From the NCBI GenBank assembly GCA_039707655.1, contig CM077676.1:452637379-452701378 (forward strand): a DNA stretch of 64,000 bases, read 5' to 3'. The notes under the pieces were generated by a model, which did no database searches, was not told the DNA's origin, and saw nothing but the letters and a program-made list of their open reading frames with translations. This DNA is from Elymus sibiricus (Eukaryota; Streptophyta; Magnoliopsida; Poales; Poaceae). Below are positions 10,588 to 21,790 of this stretch, piece by piece (position 1 is the stretch's first letter; each line of letters opens with the position of its first letter). The translations under genes and the position numbers were made by a program.

Positions 10588-13500
10588 TGTGACGCCCCCG
10601 GCTTAATCGTGCACTAATCATACACGCAAATGCGCACGATCAAGCCTAAGGACTCACTTGAAGATATCACAACACAACTCTAAACATAAATAAAGTCATA
10701 CAAGCTTTATATTACAAGCCAGGGGCCTCGAGACCTCGAATACATAAGCTCGATGTCATCCAAGCATCAGCGGAAGCATCAGGTATCTGAGTACAGACAC
10801 AAAGTTAAACAGATATGCCTTAACAGGCGGGGCAAAATAAAACACTGATCGAAAGGCGCAGGCCTCCTGCTTGGGTGCCTCCTATCTACTCCTGGTCGTC
10901 GGAGGGCTCCTCGTAGTAGTAGTATCCGCCAGGGGGTAGTAGTAGTCGTAGTCGTCGACTGGGGCAGCTGGCTCCGGGGCTCCGTCATCTGGTCGCAGCA
11001 TTCGGGTATGGGGAAAAAGGGAAGCAAAGCAACCGTGAGTACTCATCCAAAGTACTCAGCAAGACTCACATCAGAACTATTCTACTTATGCAACATTATC
11101 AAAGGAAGGCTGTATATGTGGACTTGGCTGCAGAAATGCCAGAATAGAGGGGAAGGCCTGGACTATCGAAGACTAGCATCTTCAGCGGTCTTGCAGCATT
11201 AGAAGAGTGCAGATTAGAACATTAATATAATAGTAGCATCACCTAGCAACAACGCCCAGAGATCCTTCCACGACTCCCTGCGAGAAAGCGATCCCGGAGC
11301 CAATACAATTAACCCATTCCTAGTTGTAGAAGATCAGGATATTTTCCGAGCGTCCTGTTACCGTGGACACGGCTATTCGAATAGATATACTTCCCTGCAG
11401 GGGTGCACCAACTTACCCAACATGCTCGATTAACTCTGGCCGGACACACTTGCTGGGTCCATGCCCGGCCTCGGCTGATCGACACGTCGCAGCCCTACCT
11501 AGGTTCAACAGAGAGGCCAGCACGCCGGTCTACATCCTAAGCGCTCAAGGGTCTTGGGCCCGTCGCCCTTTGCACTCCTGCGCGTTGCGAGGACGGCCGG
11601 GAGCAGACCTAGCCCCCTTAATACAAGTGCAGGCTTTCGCGGTCCAACCCGGGCGCGTGCCGGTCAACAGCTGACATCTGAAGAACTTCGGCTCATACTA
11701 CGACGCTGAGTACCCATATTATTCCCACGTGCTGGTTAGTGCGAAAAAGGCCAGATGCCTACTCAGATCACATATCCTAACCCATTAGTGCATTTGGAGC
11801 GCGCGGAAACGAGCAGAGACTCACGATACTGTGACCCCGTCGCCCCATCTCATGGACTTATGGAAACGAGCAGAGACTCACGATACTGTGCCACGTATTC
11901 ATCTCGCGGGTACCCTCATGGTCAACCCGACTCCACATCTCTCGCGGGTACCCCTCGGGGCTGACCCGTCTTTAACCAGTAACAGCAGTAGTAAAGTGCA
12001 AGTAACCGTGTGTCCATATCATCAAGCAGGAATCCGAGGAATCACCCTCGTTGGATTCCCACTCGATGATCCCGTCAAAGTGAATCTGGAGGAATCACCC
12101 TCGATGGTATTCACACTTGCGGGGTTGCACGACGGAAGCTTTATCGGAGGTGATGAAAGAGGAATCACCCTCGGTAACCCACAACCGACTAGCTGTACTA
12201 CAGAGGCAACATTAGGAGTGAGATAAGAGGTATCACCCTCGGCACTTGATGGTAGCTCTGCAGAGTCGAGCAACTTAGGGGGTGTGAGGTGATGTGCTGG
12301 TCTCAGCCCGACGATCACATCGACCGGGGCACTGGTACTACAGCGGGGCAACTAGAGCAATGAAGAGGGGCCACAGATGGTTACTACCATCCAACCTATT
12401 CTAAGCATTTTGGATATCTGGCAGGTATCAATAATAGTTACAAGAAACAGGCTATGCATCAGAATAGGATAAAGCAACAGCAGTAGCAATTCTAATGCAA
12501 GCAGGAGGGAGAAAGAATAGGTGATATAGGCATGCGTCAAGGGGGGTTGCTTGCCTGGAAGCTCTGCGGCAAAGGAGGGGTCGTCAGTGGTGTCGTCGGT
12601 CTCCTGAGCTGCGTCGGTCTCGGGGGCTATCGGAATAGAAGAGGGGGAAGAAACAAATAAATACACAGCAAACAAATGCAACACCGAGCATGACATGCTA
12701 AAATGCAGTGCAGGGTTGCCTGAAACATGTCTAAACCATTTTAGTTATTTTTAGGATTTAAGTTGGAATTATTAGCAGGTATGCATGCACTATTCATCTA
12801 CCGGAAACAGGCAAAAAGTTGCGGGTTCACCTACGTAGAGGGTCCCGATAAGAAAACAGACGGCACGATCGGATTCGTGGGATTTTTCTGAGCAACTTTC
12901 ATGTAGAAAGTTTTTCGATCCGAGCTACGGTTAATTTTCTACGATTTTTCAAAGTTTTTTAGCATTTTTCTGAAATTTAAATCAATTTAGAAAATAACAG
13001 AAAATACTAAACTACGTCAGCATGACATCACTCCGACGTCAGCGAGTCAAACCGGCTGGTCCAGGTCAAACCTGACCTGCGGGACCCACCTATCATAGAC
13101 AGTGGATTTAACAGGATTAAATTAAATTAAACCGGGGGTTAATTAGGATAAGGCCCCACAAGTCAGTGACTGGTTAGGTTAATCTAAATTAGTTTTAACT
13201 AAAAAAACTGTTTAATTAGACTAATTACAGAAGGGGGCCCACTAGTCAGTGTCAGAGGTGGCCACGTCAGCGCGTTGACCGTGGTCAACGCTGTCAACCG
13301 CGACTAGGGGCCCACATGGCAGCGACCCTGGGTGGGCCCCGCGTCTCGCCAGGTCAGCGCCGGCGCCGGAAAGAGCTCCGGCGAGCGCCGGACGCGGCAG
13401 AGAGCTCCGGCGAGCTCGGATTTTCGCTAGGGGCACCAAATCGAGCGCCGTTTGGCTCTTTGGATCGGCCACTCCATCACGCGTCGGATGGCGGCGGCAA

Positions 13501-14718
13501 AACGGGCAGGGGAGGTCGGCAAGATCGCCGGCGTTGAGCCGCGGCGGCGGTGGTTTTCGAGTGGAGAACGGGCACGCGGCTACGGTGCGTTTTCGCGCGC
13601 GCTTTCGGTCGCGTTCGAGCGAGAGCAGCACGCCGCGTCGATCTAACCTACTGGCGCGAGCTACGGTGGTCGGAAACGACGGATACGGTGAGCTCGGGCG
13701 GCGGACACAACACGGCGAGGCGGCGAGCTAGCTCGGGTGAGGCACGCGGCGCGAGGAGAAGAGCGGAGAGAGGGAGAGGCTCACCGTGCGGCTAAGAAAA
13801 GCCCGTGACGGTTTTGTAGCTGCAGGGGAAGTCGCGGTTGCCGGTGTTCGCCGTGGTGGCCGGAGATGCAGGCAATGGCGAACGGCGACAGCAAGGCTCC
13901 CCGGCCCTGCTTGAGAGCTCCAGGAGAAGAGGAAGAGGCTGGCGGAGCTTCCGAGCAGCACAGCTGGTTGCGGGGGCAACGGTGGCCGTGGATCGACGTC
14001 GGGCACGGCGGCGACGTCGTCGGGACAGAGAGGGAAGGAGGGAGCCGAGCGAGTGAGGGAGGAGGGGAGAATGGGGGCGGCGTCCAGGGGAGAAGAACGA
14101 CGGCGTCCTAATCCCCTCGCCCACCTGCTCCGATGCGGTGGCGAGCCGGGAACGGCGCCGCGCGCGCGCCGATTGCGGGGAAGACGACAACGAGGCGGGA
14201 GCAGTTGAGCTGGGCTGGGCTCGGCCCAGTAACAGGTATGGCCTCGCCCTTTTCTTTTTCTCTCCCTTTTTCCTTTTTAATTAAAACAGAGAGGTTTAGG
14301 GCAAATATTAGGGCACCCAAATGACCTAGGAAAAATAGGGAAATTGGCCTATTAAATCCTTGGCATTTTTATGCACTGCTACAAATATTTTGGGAGGCGG
14401 AGGAATTCAATTGCATTTTTCATAAATGAATTTGCAAATTTAAATTGCTGGTATGGCACTGTTATAAATACTAATGCATATTTTAGCATGATGGTGATGT
14501 TGTTTTTCTTAACATCAAATTGTTTTGGAATATTTGCTAAATGATGAACATTTTTCCAGCAACTTTTGTGCAACTTCAAATTTCAATTGCATTTGAATTT
14601 GTATTCAGTGGCAGAATTTGAAATGAGATATTAAACCAGTGTGATCAAGCATTGCAAATGATGATGACTTGGCAAGTTAACAGATGATCACTGTGCTTTA
14701 TTACATAGGGGTGTTACA
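10588..14718 (-). repeat. 5' LTR of the gypsy element
   Basis: A complete 4131-bp LTR, TGTGACGCC to GTGTTACA on the plus strand. Compared with the left copy it has a 36-bp extra block near 13558-13593 and a local rewrite at 11862-11890, which repeats 11805-11833. The motif AATCACCCTCG recurs four times (12049-12240), as in the left LTR. Confidence 0.95.
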
Positions 14719-15305
14719 CATTTTTACTATTTTAGATCATGGCATTTTCCTTAGTAGAGCATGACATTTTGTTTGTTAAGAGCATGGCATTTTGTTTGTT
14801 TAGATCATGGCATTTTAATTTTTTAGATCATGGCATTTTGTTTGTTAAGAGCATGGCATTTTTACTATATAGATCATGGCATTTTCACTATTTAGATCAC
14901 ATGGCATTTTCACTAGTAGAGCATGGCAATTTGTTTGTTAAGAGCATGATTTTACTTTTTTAGTTCATGGCATTTTCACTAGTAGAGCATGCCTTTTTTT
15001 TTTACTATTTTTAGATCATGGCATTTTTTTACTAGTAAGAGCATGGCAAAATACCAACAAAATGCCATGGCATTTTTATTTTTAAAGAGCATGGCATTTT
15101 TTATATTTGCAAAGAGCGTGCCATTTTTTTGTACAAGTATGGCACTTTTATTTTAAAAACATGACATTTTTATTGTAAAGAGCACGGTATTTTTCTATAG
15201 AGCATGGCATTTTTTATTCTTTGTACAGCATGGCAATTTTTGTTTGTAAGAACATGGCCTTTTTTAGCATCTCATGGTAAACTTCTTTTTTGTATGGCAT
15301 TTTTA
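14719..15305 (+). repeat. Degenerate short-period repeat based on ATCATGGCATTTT
   Basis: Roughly 25 variants of (AG)AKCATGGCATTTT, spaced about 20-30 bases apart, with T-rich spacers. The apparent ORF at 14739-14963 is made of this repeat and is not a gene. The family is unknown to me; subterminal repeats of a DNA transposon are one possibility. Confidence 0.7.
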
Positions 15306-15505
15306 GGTATAAACATCAAGTTGAAACGTGACAACACTTTTTATTATGTACATCACGCCATTATTTGTGCTGTCTTAGCATTAGCATGTGGTTATTCTCA
15401 AAAAAGAAAAGCATTAGCATGTCGTCCATATCAGTTTTGGTGAAAATTGGGCTTTATTTCGGTTTAACTGGGCTTTTTCAGGGATGTGCGTGGAAAGGGT
15501 GGAGG

Positions 15506-15535
15506 GTTCGCTGGGAGGGTCTCAACCCAGCGAAC
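15506..15535. repeat. Short perfect inverted repeat
   Basis: Arms GTTCGCTGGG (15506-15515) and CCCAGCGAAC (15526-15535) with a 10-base loop. Related GTTCGCTGG and CACTGGGACGAAC follow at 15542-15596, so the motif forms a small palindromic cluster. It may be the end of an old DNA transposon. Confidence 0.6.
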
Positions 15536-15614
15536 GTTTCTGTTCGCTGGAACGCATCGTTCCCAGGGAACGATTTGGTTCACTGGGACGAACAGTCGCC
15601 AGATATTGGCGTCC

Positions 15615-16290
15615 AATTCCTTTTCTTTTTTTTTTGCAAGAAACTTTCAATCTATTCATCTTCAATCATGGCAGTACAAAAAACAACAGAGGTAATAAAA
15701 ATTACAACCATGTCCGTGGACCACCTAGCGACGACTACAAGCACTGGAGCGAGCCGAAGGAGCGCCGCCGTCATCGCCCCTCCCTCACCGGAGCCGGGCA
15801 AACCTTGTTGTAGTAGACAGTCGGGAAGTCGTCGTGCTAAGGCCCCATAGGACCAGCGCACCAGAGTAGCAACCATCGCCGATGAAGAAAGTCGTAGATC
15901 AGAAGGATCAAACCTGTAAACACCCAAACAAAGACGAACGAAAACCGGATCCAAACAGATCCACCGAAGACCAGCACCGACCGAATCCCACGAGATCCGA
16001 CGGAGACAAACCTCCACACGCCCTCCGACGATGCTAGACACACCATCGGGACGGGGATAGAACGTGGGAGACATTATACCTACTAAGGGATATCGCCGCC
16101 ACCACACAACCCCAACCAAGACGCTGAATCTAACAAGAACGAGAACGGGGTCCCTCCCGCCGGCAGGGGGCCGAGATCCTCCGCACCTTCATGGCCTAGA
16201 GGCCATCGGAGACGGGGCGGACCGGCGACGGCGCCGACGGGAGGAGAAGAGCTTTTCTTGTGGAGAAGGAAAGAGAGATAGTTCCTAACA
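15615..16290 (-). mobile_element. Non-LTR retrotransposon fragment (LINE 3' end or SINE-like)
   Basis: On the minus strand the sequence runs from a GC-rich start near 16290 through a T/G-rich 3' region into GCAAAAAAAAAAGAAAAGG at about 15637-15618, a poly(A)-like tail. The 3' region resembles common wheat LINE tails as I remember them. No RT domain is present, so the copy is 5'-truncated or non-autonomous. I found no clear target duplication, and the right boundary is approximate. Confidence 0.55.
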
Positions 16291-16454
16291 CACTCAACTT
16301 TTGGTCTATGTTGCTGCAGACAAGCAACCAAGGTGCTAAGCATGGGGACGTGTACGAGAGGAGCAGCCGATTAAAAATGCTCCGAACTAGCATTGATTCA
16401 CTTGCTCTGTGTAGAAGAAAAAAAAATCTGAGATGGTCTCCAAAGAAAAAATTA

Positions 16455-16545
16455 CGTGCAACTACAAGAGATAGCAGCCGGCGGCTGGTATCCAACAGAC
16501 TGGATCCAACTACTGCGTGCAACTAGAAGAGATAACAACAGCCGG
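16455..16545 (+). repeat. Imperfect direct repeat upstream of the zinc-finger gene
   Basis: The segment CGTGCAACTACAAGAGATAG at 16455 is repeated as CGTGCAACTAGAAGAGATAA at 16516, each followed by an (AA)CAGCCGG-like end. This is a local duplication with about 60-bp spacing. Confidence 0.6.
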
Positions 16546-16812
16546 TCTGAAATGACCACTTCATCCTTATCCTTATCCAATGCATGGATACGCCTAGCGC
16601 GCTCCTTATTTTTTATATAGAGACGGCCATCGCTTTTTGGTATGATATCTTGAGCCAACGATGAGCGGTTAGTTGTTTTTTATATTCGGATAAAAAGCTG
16701 AGCCGCTCGTGGACGGCCCCACGGTGCACGTAGCGATCATTCCCTTGAAGCCTTGAGCTATGAGGCCCCCTCCCATGCCGTTCACGTCCACGTCGCACTT
16801 AAAATTGGGCCC

Positions 16813-16820
16813 CACGTGTC
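16813..16820 (+). promoter_or_regulatory. ABRE/G-box-like element CACGTGTC
   Basis: CACGTGTC lies about 640 bp upstream of the zinc-finger start codon. The ACGTG core is the binding site of ABA-responsive bZIP factors, which fits the stress and ABA response known for many RR-TZF genes. The functional link is an inference. Confidence 0.4.
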
Positions 16821-17300
16821 AGCGGGCTAACCCGAGGAGCTGCCGTCCCGTCCTCCGTGCCAACCCGCCGCAACGCAAAGGACGGACGCGGAGACGATAC
16901 GAAAGTTACTACGGAACGAAAGTTAAACCATGGTTATGTTTAATCTGCGGTAAAGGTAAGTCTGCTTTGTCCCGTGGCTTCGTTGGAGGCCATTTTGCAG
17001 GTGCGGTGCTCATATTCGTTTTGCAGGATCCTCGACGGCGACAGCGGCTTCGGCCTTCGGGGTGCTGGTCCCTTGGGACCGAAGCCTGTGGACTTCCCTG
17101 CTGTCAAGAACAACGTCAGGCCGGCTCGGTGAGAGCAGCGGCGACAGAGGCGCGCCCGCAGCTCGCTCCGGCGTCCGTGGTGGCCGTGACGTGGTCAAAG
17201 GGCCACAATGTAATTTCTTTATGTTGGAGGAGTTTTGTACTGCTGGTGATCCTTCTTAATAGATCTGGGGGCCTTTTCGGAAAAAAAAAGGCTACCCGAG

Positions 17301-17308
17301 TTATAAAC
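17301..17308 (+). promoter_or_regulatory. Probable TATA box of the zinc-finger gene
   Basis: TTATAAAC, 151 bp upstream of the ATG, is followed by a pyrimidine-rich leader (CCTCCGCTTCGCCTCATC). A transcription start near 17335 would give a leader of about 125 bases. Confidence 0.45.
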
Positions 17309-17458
17309 ACCGACCTCCGCTTCGCCTCATCTTCGTCCACGGCCGAGCCGACCGACAGTCCCGAGTTCACGAGATCACTAACATAGACAAACCACCGCTG
17401 GACAAGAGAAAGAACGAGAACGTGAGGCCCACAGTGAGCCCGGTATAGCCAATTAGCC

Positions 17459-18625
17459 ATGATGATGATGGGAGAGGGAGCGCACGCGTCGCCGTGGCAG
17501 CATGCGGTGAGCGGCGCGGAGGGAGGCGGCTACACGGGAGCGGGGGACGACGTGGCGCCTTGCCTCCTGTCCGCGCTGAGGGATTACATGCCGTCGAACG
17601 AGGCGGCGGCGGCAGCGGCAGCGGGTGTAGGAGAGGATGACGAGGACGTCGCCGCGTACGCGTGGGACGAGTTCCGGATGTACGAGTTCAAGGTGCGGCG
17701 GTGCGCGCGCGGGCGGAGCCACGACTGGACCGACTGCCCGTTCGCGCACCCCGGGGAGAAGGCGCGGCGGAGGGACCCGAGGCGGTACTGCTACTCCGGC
17801 ACGGCGTGCCCGGACTTCCGCAAGGGCGGGTGCAAGCGCGGCGACGCATGCGTGTTCGCCCATGGTGTCTTCGAGTGCTGGCTCCACCCGGCGCGCTACC
17901 GGACGCAGGCGTGCAAGGACGGCACCGCCTGCCACCGCCGTGTCTGCTTCTTCGCGCACACGCCGGACGAGCTCCGCGCCCTGCCGCAGCACCAGCAGGG
18001 GTCCAGCCCGAGGAGCGTGGCCTCGTCGCCGCTCGCAGAGTCCTACGACGGCTCGCCGCTCCGCCGCCAGGCGTTCGAGAGCTACCTAAGCAAGAGCATG
18101 ATGTTATCCTCACCGACCAGAACTCTCGTGTCGCCGCCCAGGTCCTCCCCGTCGGAGTCGCCGCCACTGTCGCCGGACGCCGCCGGCGGGTTCCGCCACG
18201 GTTCTTGGCCGAGGGTAGGGCCGCCCGTAAACGACGTGCTGACTTCGCTCCGGCAACTCCGCCTCGGCTCACCGAAGTTGGCGCCGTCCGGCGGGTCGTT
18301 CTTGGCCGGCTACAACACCGCTTTCGAATCCCCCAAATCACCGGTCGCGCAGTACAGCTTCCCATCCACGCCGACCAGATCCTCCTTGGTCACGGTGACC
18401 ACCGCCTCTGGCGCCACCATGACCATGGAGCCTATGGACCTCGGGCTCATAGCAGAGGAGCAGCCTGTGGAGAGGGTAGAGTCCGGGAGAGCCCTCCGCG
18501 CAAAGGTATTCGAGAGGCTGAGCAAAGAAGCCACCGTCTGCAACGACACCATCGCTGCCGCAGCCGTGGAAATTCCGACCTCAGCCGCTCCTGACGTCGG
18601 CTGGGTCTCCGATCTCATCAACTAA
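17459..18625 (+). CDS. Arginine-rich tandem CCCH zinc-finger protein (RR-TZF)
   Basis: A single-exon gene of 388 residues and the only convincing host gene in the window. The plant RR-TZF signature is complete. At residues about 83-98 is the arginine-rich region with C-X5-H-X4-C-X3-H ([16 protein letters not shown]). Finger 1 is C-X7-C-X5-C-X3-H ([19 protein letters not shown]), then a 16-residue linker and finger 2, C-X5-C-X4-C-X3-H ([16 protein letters not shown]). The C-terminal half is Ser/Pro-rich and ends in VGWVSDLIN, a conserved tail in this family. RR-TZF proteins bind AU-rich RNA, shuttle between nucleus and cytoplasmic granules, and act in ABA, stress and senescence control; these roles are family knowledge. 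Four ATG codons start the ORF and I use the first. Strong GC bias (about 70%) sets it apart from its A/T-rich surroundings. No break is visible. Confidence 0.95.
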   Translation: MMMMGEGAHASPWQHAVSGAEGGGYTGAGDDVAPCLLSALRDYMPSNEAAAAAAAGVGEDDEDVAAYAWDEFRMYEFKVRRCARGRSHDWTDCPFAHPGEKARRRDPRRYCYSGTACPDFRKGGCKRGDACVFAHGVFECWLHPARYRTQACKDGTACHRRVCFFAHTPDELRALPQHQQGSSPRSVASSPLAESYDGSPLRRQAFESYLSKSMMLSSPTRTLVSPPRSSPSESPPLSPDAAGGFRHGSWPRVGPPVNDVLTSLRQLRLGSPKLAPSGGSFLAGYNTAFESPKSPVAQYSFPSTPTRSSLVTVTTASGATMTMEPMDLGLIAEEQPVERVESGRALRAKVFERLSKEATVCNDTIAAAAVEIPTSAAPDVGWVSDLIN

Positions 18626-19105
18626 AGCAATCAAGGTGGTCAGGTGTTGCTAGATCGGTTTGCAATTCTTATTCCTTGTAAGATTCTCCTATTCCTTGTA
18701 AATATGTTCTTCCTTCCTATGTAAATAACCAAGATGTTGGAACTTGGAAGGGGAGGGGAGAGGCCAAGGACGGTCGATTTGTTTTGGGGTTCCTGATGGT
18801 GGCATGGCAAGTAGATGAGGGACAAGATGGCAAAACAAATTACCATGATAAAAGGTACTAATAACTCTGTGCGTGCACGCGTATGTACATAGTACTGTAC
18901 GTCTGTACTGTATGTGCTTGGGATGTGTGTGTGGAGATGAAGCATGCAGGGGGAGCTGGTCATCAATGGTGGTGAAGAATACGGTGACAGGACTCTGCAC
19001 CGGCGTCTAATTTCCGCGATTCCAGAACGTCTGTTAATTTGATAATCATTTCATAGTTCTCGCGTTTGCGTCGGTCGGTATAGCCAGCCAGCCGATGATC
19101 CAGCA
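18626..19105 (+). other. 3' flank of the zinc-finger gene
   Basis: A T-rich region with two TTCCTTGTAA repeats and TGTAAATA-type signals at 18695-18730 that could direct polyadenylation. Beyond about 18750 I see nothing recognisable. Confidence 0.4.
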
Positions 19106-19378
19106 TTCCGCTGTTCATTTTGGTTTCCTTAAGACCTTAAGATCCGCGACCTTCGTATTGTTCTGTATTTTATTTTATTTTAAACTATATTGTTGTGTAT
19201 TTGGGTAAAGTGCATTTCCTATTAATCTGCTTATGGAAAAGCATGTGCTCTGTACATTAATTTACTGCTAAGATAATTTCAATCGCCTTCGTAATATACT
19301 CCTTATTGTTCCTATACTGAACTTGTGTTCATATTGTTTTTTTCCGTCTCTTAAGAGCAACCTGTGGTCATTATTTTA
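19106..19378 (+). repeat. Segment duplicated at 20457-20532 and 21269-21337
   Basis: TTCCGCTGTTCATTTTGGTT and the following CTTAAGATCCGCGACC-type sequence (about 19106-19170) recur at about 20457-20532. CTGAACTTGNGTTCATATTG and AAGAGCAAYCTGTGGTCATT (19317-19375) recur at 21271-21335. The order is the same in both places. In the second copy the two blocks are further apart, and an insertion at 20801-21252 explains about 450 bp of that. Confidence 0.7.
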
Positions 19379-20030
19379 TCTTCGATGTATTTGCTTGGAG
19401 AAACTTGTGATCCAGCGAGTTTGGGTTGATGATGGTCATGCGAATTGATCGATAATACTAGTCGTCGGGATGTCATCTCTGGATCTAGAATTCCAGATTG
19501 ATGATATTTGTGGACCGTGAATGTGCTACTTGATGGACGGATGGATGATGCTTGTACGTGACGGTGGTTAGGAGGTATTGGACGTGGTGTGCTTCCTGTA
19601 GAAAGGACAACCACACTTGTATTAATCTCAGGAAGAGAATATGTACAGTTACAGTTACAATACCGTGGTGTGGAGATCCATGCATGATCCATCTAGTCCT
19701 ATAGTGGCGTGAGACTAGGACTCGGCAGCTGCATATCAGCGATGGAGCCGCGTCGAGCTCGGGTGTGGAGGTGATTCGTTATTTTTTTCTTTGGTGGCTG
19801 CTATGGTGGTACCAGAGGCAGGTGACGGGCGTTGATGTCAAGCTCAGAGGTTTCTCCGGTCTTGTTTGTAATTTTACTTCTTGGCTAGTGTTTCTTTGTG
19901 CAAACGCTAGCGTTTTGCTATGTATTCAGTTTTGCCAGGTCGGTGTATACGTGGCTTGTACTATGATCCTTATGATATAAATGAGACGCGTATTACCATG
20001 CAAAAAAAAAGTTACCTGCAGAGAACGTTA
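19379..20030 (+). other. Intergenic sequence without recognised features
   Basis: Short ORFs on both strands show no family resemblance. The stretch 19760-19980 resembles a non-LTR-like T/G-rich tail and ends with an A-run (20001-20009), so it may be a small retroposon, but I cannot establish its ends. Confidence 0.3.
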
Positions 20031-20460
20031 GGTAGCAGTCGTACGTGCCGGTGAACACCTGCTTAGGCAGCATGTACGTATAAACGCTATCTCCAGCACC
20101 CCCAGCGGTCTGTGCGTCCCCTTTGTCATCACATCGGCGAGTTGCTGACTTGTGGGAACGTGAAGGACGCGAAGTTCACCAAGGGCAACCTTTTCACGGA
20201 CGAAGTGTATGTCAAGATGGATATGTTTCGTACGCTTGTGGTGCACCGGGTTCTGCGACATGTAGACGGACGACACGTTGTCACAGTACACGACTTTGGC
20301 CTTTGGTACGCCGACGTGCAACTCGTGGAGTAGCTACTGGAGCCAGCAGCACTCGACAACGGTATTAGCCACGGCATGGTACTCCACCCCCACACTTGAG
20401 CGGGAGACCATCGCCTGTCCAAGAACTCCGTCGCCGCACTCGAGATCCAGCATCTCTTTC
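20031..20460 (-). pseudogene. Ty1/copia RNase H fragment
   Basis: The minus strand encodes ELHVGVPKAKVVYCDNVSSV and HHKRTKHIHLDIHFVREKVA, then VLHVPTSQQLADVMTK, the typical end of copia RNase H. Further 5' (20460-20340) the same domain continues in another frame (AMVSRSSVGVEYHAVANTVV), so there is at least one frameshift. No LTR was found beside it; it is a decayed remnant. Confidence 0.85.
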
Positions 20461-20783
20461 CGCTGTTCATTTTGGTTTCCTTAAGATCCGCGACCGACAT
20501 ATTGTTCTGCGATTTTCGTATTGTTCTGTATTGTTCCCTCAGGAGGCCGCACTAGAATGACATAAGCTATGAACGGCTCTAATGTGTTCGATCTTAGTAT
20601 GAGAATGGCAATGTGTACTTCATACTTTGTAAAATATATCGACCATGTGATGAATAAATTCACGTTTTCTAATTCGCCTCCAATCGCATATATACAATTT
20701 TCGTCTTTGGCAACCCAACATTACTACCATGCAGCACATTTCTTCGTGATGCATCAACTGGGCGCGGCGTGCCGCCGCGAAGG

Positions 20784-21269
20784 CATGGCTAGTTGTTCCT
20801 TTTTCGAAAAGGGGAATATATTAATATCGTGAAGATACCAATTACACCCAGCCTCTGCACCTACAAGATGTCGCAAAGACATCCAGGATACACACAACCA
20901 AAGAAGAAAATAAAAAGAAAGGAAAAAACAAAGGTCCCTCCATACCGATCAACTCCTCTCAACAGGAGCACTCATACCACCACCAAATACAACACCCGAA
21001 AAACATAAAAGGTCTCCAAAAGCAATGCCTCCAAGAAGGGAACAATGCACAAGCGCCGTCGTTGCCCGATCCAAGATCTTAGGTTTTCACCTTGGAGAAA
21101 GTCCGCGCTCTCAAAACAATTCCTTCAGCAAGGCAATCGCCAGGCACAACCAATGAAGGTCAGACCTTAGGTTTTCACCCTGAAAGTCATGACTCGGTAC
21201 CCGAGGAGTACCACCAAAGATGAAATCCTCCAGTGTTGCCGCCCCCACTTATCATGGCTAGTTGTTCCT
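20784..21269 (-). mobile_element. Non-LTR (SINE/LINE-tail-like) insertion with 17-bp target duplication
   Basis: The direct repeat CATGGCTAGTTGTTCCT occurs at 20784-20800 and 21253-21269 and encloses a 452-bp insertion (20801-21252). A duplication of this length fits target-primed reverse transcription. The body has no coding frame. On the minus strand it reads GGTGAAAACCTAAGRTCTKG twice (near 21178-21160 and 21096-21078) and ends CCCCTTTTCGAAAA. It resembles abundant reverse-oriented non-LTR copies in wheat, but I cannot name the family. Confidence 0.65.
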
Positions 21270-21445
21270 CTACTGAACTTGGGTTCATATTGTTTTTTTT
21301 GCCTCTTAAGAGCAATCTGTGGTCATTATTATTATTATTATTAAAAAAAAAATTTCGAGGGAAACTTGCTCACTTTCTTACTCAATGATTAAGGGTACAA
21401 TAGAAATATCCCGGGACTGCAAGAGCCAAGTTTGGCGTCCACTCT

Positions 21446-21790
21446 CTAAGGATAAAGAACTACGAGCAAGTAAATGAGCATGAGTGTTGGAAGATCTCCG
21501 CTCATGAACAAAGTTAACATCTGCAAATTGTTGTCTCCGCTAATCGATCTCCCGCAGAATAGCGCAATAACTAATAAAGCTTCCATCTCCAAAGTAGCCG
21601 GGTCAGAAATGCCAGGGATTGCAAGCGCGGAAGCCCCCCGATAAAGGCCATGTTCGTCTCGACAGATGGCTGCCACTGCCCCCCTGTTGCCAGACTTTAC
21701 TACGGTCCCATCGACGTTGATCTTCATAGTGTTGCACGGCGGCGGAATCCAGAAAGGCGCCGGTACTGGAGCACTGGATGGATGGGAACC
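21446..21790 (-). pseudogene. RNase H-like (RVT_3) fragment of a LINE
   Basis: The minus strand reads WIPPPCNTMKINVDGTVVKS, then GAVAAICRDEHGLYRGASAL and EMEAL. This is the plant RVT_3 RNase H-like fold (WxPPP..xKxNVDG start, D..G, E..A) found at the end of LINE ORF2. Only the N-terminal half is recognisable, and it degenerates after about residue 65. The gene is broken and has no visible start or RT domain. Confidence 0.7.

Larger units (their letters stand above)
1..14718 (-). mobile_element. Ty3/gypsy Tekay-type chromovirus, nearly full length
   Basis: LTR retrotransposon read on the minus strand. Its 5' LTR is 10588-14718, the primer site 10573-10585, an extra ORF 9443-10195, gag-pol 9194-4038, the polypurine tract 4016-4001 and the 3' LTR 4000-1 (about 93 bp lie outside the window). 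On the minus strand each LTR begins TGTAACACCC and ends GGGGGCGTCACA. The integrase C-terminus carries a chromodomain-like tail (motif [13 protein letters not shown]), which points to the Tekay group of chromoviruses. A Cassandra TRIM sits inside pol. Aligning the first about 720 bases of the two LTRs by eye gives about 17 substitutions, near 2.4%, so the insertion is fairly young. The target duplication cannot be tested because the left flank is missing. Confidence 0.93.

Noticed and set aside
14739..14963. ORF with repeated MAFSLVEH-like units
   Set aside because: It is the translation of a degenerate nucleotide repeat.
17637..18594. Further long ORFs over the zinc-finger gene on both strands
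   Set aside because: GC-rich codon use leaves all frames open. Only the frame at 17459 has the CCCH signature.
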